From: Duganella aquatilis
GTDB taxonomy: Bacteria > Pseudomonadota > Gammaproteobacteria > Burkholderiales > Burkholderiaceae_D
Assembly: GCF_009674565.1 (NCBI RefSeq)
Contig: NZ_WKJL01000008.1
Coordinates: forward strand, 124,001 to 188,000
Direction: 5' to 3'
Length of the DNA stretch: 64,000 nt
Positions within the stretch are counted from its first letter, which is position 1; the number at the start of each line of letters is the position of its first letter. Below are positions 42,001 through 47,448 of the stretch, piece after piece. Made by a program: the position numbers and the translations under genes. Under the pieces are notes generated by a model. That model was not told where the DNA came from and searched no databases. It saw nothing but the letters and a program-made list of their open reading frames with translations.

Positions 42001-43086
42001 GGCATCCACCAGACCGCGATGGCTGGCGCCAGCGGCAGCGAAACCGTAACGGCAGCGGAACTGAACCACGGCTTCCAGGCTCTGGAGTTCGCCACCACCG
42101 ATGTTGCGCGGCTGGAGACCCTGTCGCTGCTGTACCACGCCGCCTTCGACCGCGCGCCGGATCTGGAAGGACTGAGCAACTGGGCGGTGCATGGCACGCT
42201 GACCAACCAGCAACTGGCTGTCGGCTTCCTGCTGTCAACCGAGTCGCTGCAAGGGCTGATGACGCTGAATAACCACGATTATGTGGCGCGACTGCTGACC
42301 GACACGCTGGGCAAGGCGCCGGACGAGGCGGCGCTGACGCCGTACCTGGCGCGGCTCGCCGCGGCGTCCGACAGCACCCTGGCGCGCGCCGACGTGCTGA
42401 CCGACATCGCCCTGTCCAGCGCCCACCGCGCGTTGTGGCTCACCGACGATGGCATCCCGCTCGGTGGCAAGCTGCTGACCCAGGAGCAGGGCTGGCTCGC
42501 CAATTCCGGCAACGACCGCCTGGAAGGCGGCGCCGGCTCCGACCTGTTGGTCGGCGGCGACGGCATCGACACCGTGGTCTACAGTGGCGCGGAAAAGGAC
42601 TACAGCCTGGCGCTCAGCAAGGCCGGCGACGTCATGATCGCCGAGCCGGAAGGCAGCCTGGACACCATCCGCCAGATCGAGCTGGGCGAGTTCAACGGCG
42701 TTACGCGCGACCTCGGCTTTACCCAGGCCGGCGCCGCCAAGCTGCAGGAACTGGGCATGTTGTACCACCTGACGCTGGGCCGCGCCGGCGATCTGCCAGG
42801 TTTTGTTCTCTGGCTGGACAGCGGCCTGCAGAACGCTGCGCTGGGCGCCGGCTTCATCGAGTCGGTGGAATTCGGCGCCCGCTTCGGCAGCCTGGACGAC
42901 AACGCCTTCGTTAACCTGCTGTACCACAATGCCGGCCAGCAGGCCGACAGCGCCACGCTGGCCAAGTGGGACACTTACCTGGATACGCATAGCCGCGCCG
43001 ACCTGACCCTGGCGCTGGCGCACGACGTGACGCTGGTGGGCAGCCAGTTCGGCGCCAACGGCATGAGCCTGATCGCTAGCTTGTAA
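30031..43086 (+). CDS. Giant repetitive surface protein: DUF4347, 28 Ig-like repeats, RTX and DUF4214
   Basis: 4351 residues. Residues about 10-165 are a DUF4347 domain (HSVLFIDAGV, IQIISHGAAGQLQLG, LLLYGCDVAAG), typical of the N-terminus of very large secreted proteins. A beta-rich region follows, then two cadherin-like units (about 600-845) and 28 Ig-like repeats of about 100 residues (845-3687). The C-terminus has RTX nonapeptide repeats (GGDGNDQMAGGGGNDTLVGG, about 3897-3978 and 4160-4187) and two DUF4214 modules (LSLLYHAAFDRAPDLEGLSNW and a relative). No cleavable signal peptide is present. RTX repeats bind calcium and mark type I secretion substrates, so this is probably a cell-surface or biofilm adhesin. 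The start at 30031 follows GGAGAA; an ATG at 30013 lacks a ribosome site. Confidence 0.92.
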   Translation: MSDPNRTYHSVLFIDAGVANADALAAGVADDVLVVKLASWRDGVEQIATVLRDYQGLDSIQIISHGAAGQLQLGNTVLDAAHLEQYQAAVREWGAALSDDGDLLLYGCDVAAGVAGQSFVEALAHVSGADVAASTNLTGAHGDWDLEYHSGAIEAAGAVSLAAQQAYQADLALVNNGSNGTITFSTNANVTLLNATGLAAGAVVHADNILGLGLDLYTQSTNGGGVQVVNVNGSNLIGIPLSDDRLTVNGSLFSPVSYVDLRANSGVFDAVSINLGSGSLLGNLLGTVVYTVYALDANYQPTGVGVSLTSLLVNEYGLLNFDSMANFKGIYGIRIVNPLGMEVAIDDLQIANARAANSVTSAAYNAGTGVLNITASGIRAGDAIDPTKFTITGANGATYTLTSPVVSASSTTAAAITLNAADKLAINGLLNNNGSSSVDGTGFNIAAAANWDSNLSNGADLTGNPISVSNVQLPTISSASYNAATHVLTVTGANLVGVVGNNNDITVAKLGLTGEGGVTRFLSTSSNVEVNSATSFSVTLSGADIAAVEALLNKNGSISAGGTSYVLSAGDDWNSVIGNANTAVSAAIVVVNNTSNSPPTITGAATAGVGDNATIKPFSSVTVADINGDNVSMTISFNAANGTLSGAGLSGSSGSYTLSAATPAALTAALKALTFTPTANQAAVGVNINTTFTLVATDANGASVTNTSTVITATSINDAPVLAGTAAAQNMTAGGTLHPFSAVTLSDPDVGASVIVTITPDSAAKGAFTPASLSASGFVTTDGGVTYTLSAAAPSAAQAALQALIFKSAAGVSATTTFTVAVNDGSVIVSNNATTVVSAVPSGTTALSVAFSSDTGISNSDLITQTAAQNISGTLSSALLGNERVEVSLDNGSTWATATAATGSTSWQLNGQTLSGSGTLQVRVTNPGGSSTPLSASYAIDNTPPTTTSSSVAFSADTGASSSDLITKTAAQTISGTLSASLASGEHVEVSLNNGASWVNASGSTGSNAWSLAGQTLTGSNTLQVRVVDAAGNAGAASNNAYVLDTTGPTVSLSSNVSVLKSGESAVITLTFNETPDGLTLGDFTAVGGTLANLVATANPRVYTVEFTPNAGLSGLLGSVTLANNSYTDLAGNNGSGATSAAISITTLGPSVVITSDAAALKSGDTANITFTFTSAPSGFTASDIVVSGGTISNLTSQGAGIYTAVFTPGANVSAPASITVASGSYTDGLGNAGGAGVTPVILVDTKAPTLAITSDLGAVKAGDVATITFTFSETPLGFTSGDVAVSGGTLTGFTGTANPLVYTAQFTPSAGIASGAASITVAGSNYTDLIGNSGTAGTSPSISIDTVAPTTTGSGFSFSNDTGVSSSDLVTRAAAQTVSGTLTAALVSGETVQVSLDNGVTWSNASASAGSNSWSLGGVTLAGSNTLQVRVNDAAGNHGAAFSAGYVLDTTAPTVLATSDLGALNAGQTATLTFSFSEAPANFSASSLTVTGGTISGLTQTANPLIYTATFTPAAGQLGVTATVQVNAGGYIDAAGNNGQASLTVPIAINTTLPSLLITADDVALKAGEAATLTFTFSTPPTGFTAADISYNNGSLSGFTATANPLVYTAVFTPNAGIGSGTADISVSAGAYADAFGNSGGGATGPVINIDTLAPTVAITSNVAAVKAGETAIVTFTFSELPVGFTAGDVVTTGGTLGSLTVNPGNPLVYTATFTPTAGIQNTAASITIAGGAFTDAAGNGNTGSVTPPISIDTLAPVAVASTVVFSVDSGSSATDLVTNTSAQTISGTLAAPLGSGEYVEVSLDNGASWTTATGAGSAWSLAGQTLNASNTLQVRVTDAAGNHGATFSTSYVLDNTPPTASISSNVAAVKAGETATITFTFSEAPSGFDLNDVSAGNGTLSNLTVTSNPLVYTATYTPAVGVNGVIDNITLAASSYTDKAGNAGAGATSPGISVDTQAPLTTGASVVFSADSGAVDLVTNVAAQNLSGTLSANLLGGETVEVSLDNGASWTSATASAGNNTWSLAGQTLSSGAGHNVQVRVSDAAGNHGSAYSAAYTLDQTPPTLAITSSKLVLNSADTPLITFTFSEAPVGFSAASVAVSGGTLSGFTATANPLVYTAIFTPLAGQAAGIGAVSVATGAYTDLAGNNGAGGVVPTITYATVAPGVAILSDVTALKAGDVANITFKFSSAPVGFTFGDITVSGGTLSGLSATADPLIYTAVFSATAGVANGSGAISIASGTFADTLGNLGVGGTMAAISVDTLAPTLAISSSASALNSTTTATITFTFSEAPASFTLGDIGASNGTISNLVQTANPLVYTALFTPAANVAGASAVISVAAGAYADLAGNGGAAGSSPPISIDTLAPTLGGGTVLFSADTGSSNTDLITKTAAQNIAGTLNGGVLAVGDVVEVSLNNGASWTTASASAGSNLWSLFGQTLNGNGTVQVRVSDANGNHGVVTTHNYVLDTTAPTVAMSSDASTLRAGQSATISFTFSEAPSGFTLGDLIATGGTLSGFTATSNPLVYTVVLTPTAGFNGNASVTLGNNLYTDAAGNDGSGGSSPVISVDTLAPTLAITSSASALKAGDSATITFTFSDAPSAFALGSISASNGTLSGLAATSNPLVYTATFTPGAGIASANAVISVAGSVYADAAGNHGTNANSAPIAIDTLAPTASVLALSFSADNGASNSDLVTNAVSQIITGTLSAPVGAGEFVQVSLDNGATWLNAVTSAPGQWALLPQSLTGSGTLQVRVSDAAGNHGSVFSAGYVLDLVAPTMTVTSSATTLKAGEAATLTFTFSEAPTGFTQSDLVPINGTLSGFAVSAGNPLVYTALFTPAAGLGGASAGVTLAPGMYTDLAGNAGGGAVSPLITVDTAPPSLQITSSAANLKIGESATITFTFSELPLGFTLGGISVAGGTLSGFGLTANPLVYTALFTPTPGVSGGSGTIVVGAGSFLDAAGNAGLAAAITPISYSTQAPNTGIATVAFSVDTGVSNTDLITTSPVQTISGTLDANVQGGDIVEVSVDNGASWTSAVAPVGSVNWALGTPVFLSGSGTLQVRVTDGAGNHGAAYSAAYVLDTTPPTMTISSNAAALKAGESATLTFTFSEAPRGFTAGDIVLPPGSGSISGFTVTANPLVYTAQFTPAAGYSLPAAVSVLAGSYTDTAGNVGGGAVSSPISIDAAPPTLLISSSLASLKIGDTALITFTFNEAPLGFAAGDVTATGGTLSGFTATANPLVYTAVFTPTPGINAGSAVISVAPNVYSDLAGNGGLGASTPSLSLDTLAPLAAATGTPVFSNDTGVAGDLITAISAQTVSGTLSAPLGAGESVQVSFDNGGTWDTAAVSSNSWSLAHMLTASGVMQVRVIDTAGNYSAPTSTPYVFDQSAPTVTITSNVPVANGVDPAIITFTFSEAPVGFSNSNITVAGGMLGTLTPTSNPLVYTATFTPTSGVASGSATISVSGYTDVAGNTGGSAAIPSLQIDTVAPTATASGGVAFSNDSGTGGDLITNNPNQTLSGTLSAPLAAGDVVQVSVDSGVTWHLATVSGTTWSLGRTLVPGTRALMVRVADAAGNVSTTHSVQYTLDTTAPTVTLASSATQVGQGGSTTITLTLSDPGVLTQADLVVTGGVVSGFSGSGTTYTVVITPPANSTTPITVNVGGGLFNDAAGNASTAATPLVVAVNTNPPPVNPGTPSLVDGVQITTQTGVDSRTGLTTHTITVPTISSSRPEDHSTEHANLADIPIGIAASGGNPGTSLVVSLPVGVGFEASGPASLLSGTMALTDLIGRIDDHTAAGQATRVAMEAQAQEFLAGLAPNVLLQHATLAMSGASGATGTVIIDGSDIVAAGGASGGPQHAATPDNTASALVIDTHALPQGIGLQLDNVQFAAIMGAATITGGAGANFFIGDGEAQRFVLTTGSDNDTLYGNGGDDVLITAAGNDYLNGGDGNDQMAGGGGNDTLVGGAGNDVLQGGRSDSGQWQFYLKGGQVIGIHQTAMAGASGSETVTAAELNHGFQALEFATTDVARLETLSLLYHAAFDRAPDLEGLSNWAVHGTLTNQQLAVGFLLSTESLQGLMTLNNHDYVARLLTDTLGKAPDEAALTPYLARLAAASDSTLARADVLTDIALSSAHRALWLTDDGIPLGGKLLTQEQGWLANSGNDRLEGGAGSDLLVGGDGIDTVVYSGAEKDYSLALSKAGDVMIAEPEGSLDTIRQIELGEFNGVTRDLGFTQAGAAKLQELGMLYHLTLGRAGDLPGFVLWLDSGLQNAALGAGFIESVEFGARFGSLDDNAFVNLLYHNAGQQADSATLAKWDTYLDTHSRADLTLALAHDVTLVGSQFGANGMSLIASL
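32563..41090 (+). repeat. Array of 28 Ig-like coding repeats of two alternating types
   Basis: Units average about 304 bp. Type A (10 copies) has the core FSADTG..DLIT..AAQ.ISGTL..EVSLDNGASW. Type B (18 copies) has ITS...LKAGE.ATITFTFSEAP.GF and NPLVYTA.FTP. The order is AABBB ABBB AB ABBB ABB ABB ABB AB AB. The 17-mer AATCCGCTGGTGTACAC occurs in ten type B units with no mismatch (first at 33925-33941), so the array is a likely site of unit gain and loss. The last A and B units are the most diverged. Confidence 0.9.
41719..42590 (+). repeat. RTX (hemolysin-type) calcium-binding repeat blocks
   Basis: Two groups of GGxGxDxLx nonapeptides lie within the giant ORF. The first is about 41719-41960 (GNGGDDVLI, GGDGNDQMA, GGGGNDTLV, GGAGNDVLQ) and the second about 42507-42590 (GGAGSDLLV, GGDGIDTVV). 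A DUF4214 module lies between them and another follows the second. Confidence 0.88.
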
Positions 43087-43193
43087 CATGCCATTCTGAA
43101 CAAGGTGAAAACGGTTTTGCCGGAAGGCGGACTCCACAACAGAGAAAAAAACCTGGGCATAATCGGGCGGTAGTTCCTGACGAGGAGCACGCT

Positions 43194-43997
43194 ATTCTTG
43201 CCCTGAATACAACTGAACAAGCACGGCCCGGCATCCTGATCGTTGACGACGAGCGGGAGGAACTGCGCTTCCTCACCGATCTGCTGCGCCGCCAGCTGTA
43301 CCACGTGCGCAGCGCCAGCGACGGCATGGCCGGTTACCAAGCCGCGCTGGCGTCGCCGCCGGACCTGATTCTGATGGACGTGCGCATGCCGGGCATGGAC
43401 GGCTTTGCCGCCTGCCGGCTGCTGAAGGCCAATCCGGCCACGCGCGCGATTCCCATCATCTTCCTCAGCGCCCTGGATGAGCCGGACGAACGAGTCGCCG
43501 GGCTGGCCATGGGCGGCGTCGATTTCGTCGCCAAGCCCTACCACCCGGCCGAGGTGTTCGCGCGCGTGCGCATCCACCTGGAACTGGCCGGCCTGCGCAA
43601 GGCCGGGCCGGCCGCCGAGGATGCGCCGGCGCCGGCGCTGCCCAGCCTGCACGATCCGGACGAGGTGGTGGCGTTGGCCGCCATGCGCCTGATCGACGAC
43701 AACCTGGCGGCGTCGCTGACACTGACCGGCATCGCCCGCGCGCTCGGCACGCACGAGAAGCGGCTGTCGCAGGCCTTCCGCCGCCACGTCGGCACCACCG
43801 TGTTCGCCTACCTGGGCGAGGCGCGCATCCGGCGCGGCCGGCAGCTGCTGGCCGACACCGACATGACGGTGCAGCAGATCGCCGAGCTGACCGGCTTCCG
43901 CAGCGCCGCCAACTTCGCCACCGCCTTCCGCGAGCAGGTCGACAGCACCCCCACCGCCTACCGCCAGGCCATGCGCCAGCAGGTTTTGCTGCCGTGA
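43194..43997 (+). CDS. Response regulator with receiver and AraC-type DNA-binding domain; probable ATT start
   Basis: 267 residues if translation starts at ATT 43194. The receiver domain has GILIVDDERE (D18, D19), phospho-acceptor D62 (LILMDVRMPGMDGF) and the lysine in DFVAKPYHPAEV. The C-terminal third is an AraC-type double helix-turn-helix (LTLTGIARALGTHEKRLSQAFRRHVG, MTVQQIAELTGFRSAANFATAFRE). There is no in-frame ATG, GTG or TTG before 43305, and starting at that GTG would delete the first strand and acidic pocket. GAGGAG (43182-43187) sits six bases before the ATT; CTG 43203 is a weaker alternative. It directly follows the giant adhesin gene and overlaps the kinase-like gene by four bases, so it may regulate the adhesin. 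Confidence 0.82.
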   Translation: MLALNTTEQARPGILIVDDEREELRFLTDLLRRQLYHVRSASDGMAGYQAALASPPDLILMDVRMPGMDGFAACRLLKANPATRAIPIIFLSALDEPDERVAGLAMGGVDFVAKPYHPAEVFARVRIHLELAGLRKAGPAAEDAPAPALPSLHDPDEVVALAAMRLIDDNLAASLTLTGIARALGTHEKRLSQAFRRHVGTTVFAYLGEARIRRGRQLLADTDMTVQQIAELTGFRSAANFATAFREQVDSTPTAYRQAMRQQVLLP

Positions 43998-44923
43998 GCG
44001 CGGACGAGCTGGACGCCGCCCGCATCCGCGCCCGCCTGCTGGCGGCCCTGCACCACGACCTGCGCGCGCCGCTGGCGCGCATCGCCACCCGCGCCAGCAC
44101 CGGCTGGGTCGACGTGCCGGCCATGGAGCACGACGCGCGACGCCAGCTGGAATGGCTGTCCGACCTGCAGGAGTGCGCGCGCTTCGAGCTGCAGGCGCCG
44201 GAACTGGCGGCGGCGCCGGCCTATCTGCATGGGCTGATGCGGCATGTGACGCACGACGGCGCCGCGCTGCCGCCGCTGGCGGTGCTCGATGCGCGCCGCC
44301 TGGCGCAGGTGCTGGCGCGGCTGCGCGAGCATTCGGGCGGGCCGCTGGTGCTGGAAGTGCGGCGCGCATCGGGGACGCCGGGCGAGGTGCGGCTGCATTT
44401 CCAGTCCGGCACAGCGGAAGGCCCCTGGCGCGCGTTTAAAGGCTCGCTGGCGGACGAACGCATCCTGCCCGGGGTGATGGTGGCGGCGCACCTGGTGCGC
44501 GCCATGGGCGGGGTTTTGCAGCAGAGCGGCGACGCCCTGCGCTTCGAGGCGAGCGCGCCGCTGGCCGAGGAGCGGGACGCCATGCCGCCGACGCCGCACT
44601 TCGACTGGCCCGAGCCGTTCGGCAGCGGCCACGCCATCCTGCTGCTGGAACCGCACCAGCCGATGCAGGATTACCTGAGCGAGATCCTGGAAAGCGCGGA
44701 GTTCGACGTGCAGTACGAGCCGCAGGACCGCGCTCCGGCGCTGATCCTGTGCGCCGACGAAAGCGTGTGGGATATCTGGCCGCGCGAGCAAGCGCCGCCG
44801 GTGCTGCTGCACGGCGTGGTGCCGCCGTCGCGGCCGATGGATTTCGTCGAGGTGCTGTACAAGCCGGCGCCGCCGGCGCTGCTGCTGTCGGCCTTGCGCC
44901 GGCGCCTGCAAATCAGGATTTGA
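43994..44923 (+). CDS. Soluble histidine-kinase-like protein with degenerate ATPase and receiver domains
   Basis: 309 residues starting at GTG within the GTGA overlap with the response regulator. The phosphotransfer helix is conserved (LLAALHHDLRAPLARI, H21). The following ATPase region keeps the outline but lacks key motifs. The N-box position reads VLARLREHS with no asparagine, no DxGxG is found, and the G2 region is GVMVAAHLVRAMGG. The last 110 residues look like a receiver (HAILLLEPHQPMQDYL, VEVLYKPAPPALLLSAL), but the acidic pocket is EP and the expected aspartate position is in LILCADES. It may be a phosphotransfer or scaffold partner rather than an active kinase. No membrane segment is present. 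Confidence 0.75.
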   Translation: MSADELDAARIRARLLAALHHDLRAPLARIATRASTGWVDVPAMEHDARRQLEWLSDLQECARFELQAPELAAAPAYLHGLMRHVTHDGAALPPLAVLDARRLAQVLARLREHSGGPLVLEVRRASGTPGEVRLHFQSGTAEGPWRAFKGSLADERILPGVMVAAHLVRAMGGVLQQSGDALRFEASAPLAEERDAMPPTPHFDWPEPFGSGHAILLLEPHQPMQDYLSEILESAEFDVQYEPQDRAPALILCADESVWDIWPREQAPPVLLHGVVPPSRPMDFVEVLYKPAPPALLLSALRRRLQIRI

Positions 44924-45755
44924 GACGGCCGCCGCTCACGCGTTCGATGCCGGCCAGGTCCTGCCAGCTGCGCACGTCGGCATAGCCTGCCGCGGTCAGC
45001 AGTTCGCGCACCGCTTGCGCCTGGTCGTAGCCGTGTTCCATCAGCAGCCAGCCTTGCGGCGTGAGGTGCGGGGGCGCGCCGGCGATGATGACGCGCAGCG
45101 CCGACAGGCCGTCGGCGTGGTCGGTCAGCGCGCCCACCGGTTCGTAGCGCAGATCGCCTTCCGACAGATGATGGTCGCCGCTGGCGATGTAGGGCGGGTT
45201 GGAGGCGATCACGTCGAACGGCGCGGCGCCTTGCAGCGCCGCGTACCAGTCGCTTTGCAGGAAGGTGACGCGGGCGTGGTTGGCATCGGCGTTGCGCCGG
45301 GCGACGGCCAGGGCGTCGGCGCTGACGTCGAGCGCGGTGATGTCGGCGTCGCGCCGCGTGTGCGCCAGCGCGACGGCGATGGCGCCGCTGCCGGTGCCCA
45401 TGTCGAGCGCGCGGCCGTTGAGCGGCAGGCGGTCCAGCGTCAGCTCGACCAGCAGTTCGGTATCGGGACGGGGTATCAGCACGGCGCTGCCGACCTCGAA
45501 CGGCAGGCCGAAAAATTCGCGCTGGCCGACGATGTAGGCGATCGGTTCGCCGTCCAGGCGGCGCTGCACCAGCGCGGCGAAGCGCTGCGCCTCGTCGGCG
45601 GTTAATGCGCGTTCGGACTGGGTGATCAGGGCGATGCGGTTCAGCTCCAGCGCGTGGCACAGCAGGACGCGGTAATCCAGCCCGTCGAGCAGCGATTGCC
45701 GTTGCAGCGCGGCGATGGTGACGCCGGCCGTGATGGCGCTGGTGGAATCGATCAT
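44913..45755 (-). CDS. prmC: Release factor glutamine methyltransferase PrmC
   Basis: 280 residues. A helical N-terminal release-factor-binding domain is followed by a Rossmann methyltransferase with the SAM loop ALDMGTGSGAIAVAL and the catalytic NPPY in DVIASNPPYIASG. PrmC methylates the glutamine of the GGQ motif in RF1 and RF2, and its substrate gene prfA lies in the same operon. The start at 45755 overlaps the stop of dsbB by four bases. Its 3' end overlaps the convergent kinase-like gene by 11 bp. Confidence 0.95.
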   Translation of the reverse strand: MIDSTSAITAGVTIAALQRQSLLDGLDYRVLLCHALELNRIALITQSERALTADEAQRFAALVQRRLDGEPIAYIVGQREFFGLPFEVGSAVLIPRPDTELLVELTLDRLPLNGRALDMGTGSGAIAVALAHTRRDADITALDVSADALAVARRNADANHARVTFLQSDWYAALQGAAPFDVIASNPPYIASGDHHLSEGDLRYEPVGALTDHADGLSALRVIIAGAPPHLTPQGWLLMEHGYDQAQAVRELLTAAGYADVRSWQDLAGIERVSGGRLKS

Positions 45756-46231
45756 GCGCGCACGCGGCGGATCAGCACCCAGGCCAGGGCCAGCGTGAAC
45801 AGCGCGAACCACAGGAAGGACCACTGTGGAATCGACAGGCCGAACCATGGCGCCAGCGCGTCCTCGCACAGGCCGTCGGCCTGGAACAGGAAGGGCAGGT
45901 AGGTGGCGGTCGGGATTTTGTTCAGCATGGTTTCCATCGGATCGATGCCGCACGACAGGCCGGGATGGGCCAGCACCCACAGGTGCTTGCCGGCGGTGCC
46001 CAGGCCGCCCAGCGCGGCCAGCAGGCCGAGGCCGACCGGCGCCAGCGGCTTCGGCTTGCCGACGTAGGCGCCGATCAGCGCGCACACGCCGATGGCGATG
46101 AACAGGTAGCGCTGGATCACGCACAGCGGGCAAGGCAGCATGTCCAGCCCGTGCTGCAGGTACAGGGCGACGCCGATCAGGCCGAAGGCGGCGATGGCGA
46201 TGGACAGCAGCAGGGAGCGGGTAGTTATCAT
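45752..46231 (-). CDS. dsbB: Disulfide bond formation protein B
   Basis: 159 residues with four membrane helices. The first periplasmic loop holds the quinone-coupled pair in PCPLC (C34, C37) and the second holds C94 (LSCGID) and C122 (DGLCED), the full DsbB set. It reoxidises DsbA in the periplasm and passes electrons to ubiquinone. The start at 46231 is preferred to one 14 codons earlier because GGA lies upstream and the membrane helix begins here. It sits between prfA and prmC and overlaps prmC by four bases, so it is co-transcribed with translation genes. Confidence 0.95.
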   Translation of the reverse strand: MITTRSLLLSIAIAAFGLIGVALYLQHGLDMLPCPLCVIQRYLFIAIGVCALIGAYVGKPKPLAPVGLGLLAALGGLGTAGKHLWVLAHPGLSCGIDPMETMLNKIPTATYLPFLFQADGLCEDALAPWFGLSIPQWSFLWFALFTLALAWVLIRRVRA

Positions 46232-46302
46232 GAGTTGATCCGATGAATAAGCAATAGCGGATGATTCTCGCACAAAGTTGCTTTTTAAGCCTTAGCCCGG
46301 TC

Positions 46303-47379
46303 TTAATCGCCCAGCGCCGCCAGCAGTTCGGCCTGGTGTTCGGCGATCAGCGCGTTGGTCATCTCGGTCAGGTCGCCGTCCATGATGAAGTCCAGCTTGT
46401 ACAGGGTCAGGTTGATGCGGTGGTCGGTCATGCGGCCCTGCGGGTAGTTGTAGGTGCGGATGCGCTCGCTGCGGTCGCCGGAACCGATCAGGCTCTTGCG
46501 GGTGGCCGCCTCCTTGGCCTGCGCCTCGCGCAGCTGCACGTCCTTGATGCGGGTGGCCAGCACCTTCATCGCCTGCGCCTTGTTCTTGTGCTGCGAGCGG
46601 TCGTCCTGGCACTCGACCACGATGCCGGTCGGCAGGTGGGTGATGCGGACGGCGGAATCGGTCTTGTTGATGTGCTGGCCGCCGGCGCCGGACGCGCGGT
46701 AGGTGTCGATGCGCAGCTCGGACGGATTGATGTTGACGTCCTCCACCTCATCGGCCTCCGGCATCACCGCCACCGTGCAGGCCGAGGTGTGGATGCGGCC
46801 CTGGGTTTCGGTGGCCGGCACGCGCTGCACGCGGTGGCCGCCGGATTCGAACTTCAGCTTGGAATACACGCCGTTGCCGACCAGGCGCACGATCACCTCG
46901 CGGTAGCCGCCCAGGTCCGAGGTCGATTCGGACACCATCTCCACCTGCCAGCGGTTGCGTTCGGCGAAGCGGGTGTACATGCGCAGCAGGTCGCCGGCGA
47001 ACAGCGCCGACTCGTCGCCGCCGGTGCCGGCGCGGATTTCCAGGAAGATGTTGCGGTCGTCGTTGGCGTCCTTCGGCAGCAGCATTTTCTGCAGCTCCAG
47101 GTCCAGTTCGGCGGTGCGCGTTTTGGCGGCGTCGATTTCTTCCTGGGCGAAGTCCTTCATGTCGGGATCGGCCAGCATCTCCTCGGCGGCGGCGATGTCG
47201 CCCAGCGCTTCCTGGTAGGACTTGTAGACCGCCACCAGCGGGCCGATTTCGGCGTGCTCGCGGGTCATCTTGCGGTAGCTGTCCATGTTGTCGGTGGCGC
47301 CTTCGGACATCAGCAGTTCATCGAGTTCGACCAGACGGTTTGCCAATTGATCGAGCTTGGCCAGCATGGATGGTTTCAT
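46303..47379 (-). CDS. prfA: Peptide chain release factor 1
   Basis: 358 residues. The stop-codon recognition tripeptide PAT (188-190, in [16 protein letters not shown]) identifies RF1, which reads UAA and UAG. The catalytic GGQ motif is at 233-235 ([15 protein letters not shown]). The protein ends ribosomal translation by triggering peptidyl-tRNA hydrolysis. It lies 69 bp downstream of hemA and 71 bp upstream of dsbB, all on one strand, with its modifying enzyme prmC further on. Confidence 0.97.
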   Translation of the reverse strand: MKPSMLAKLDQLANRLVELDELLMSEGATDNMDSYRKMTREHAEIGPLVAVYKSYQEALGDIAAAEEMLADPDMKDFAQEEIDAAKTRTAELDLELQKMLLPKDANDDRNIFLEIRAGTGGDESALFAGDLLRMYTRFAERNRWQVEMVSESTSDLGGYREVIVRLVGNGVYSKLKFESGGHRVQRVPATETQGRIHTSACTVAVMPEADEVEDVNINPSELRIDTYRASGAGGQHINKTDSAVRITHLPTGIVVECQDDRSQHKNKAQAMKVLATRIKDVQLREAQAKEAATRKSLIGSGDRSERIRTYNYPQGRMTDHRINLTLYKLDFIMDGDLTEMTNALIAEHQAELLAALGD

Positions 47380-47448
47380 AGCGTATTCTTTGGAGAGTGA
47401 AGCAGGCGCCGCGGGGCGGCGAGGGAAGACAGCGGAGCAGCAGAAGCG

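Noticed and set aside
43087..43305. Frameshift hiding a normal start for the AraC-type response regulator
   Set aside because: The frame is continuous through the receiver's first strand and the ribosome site fits ATT 43194 without any correction, so I report a rare start rather than an error, while noting resequencing as a check.
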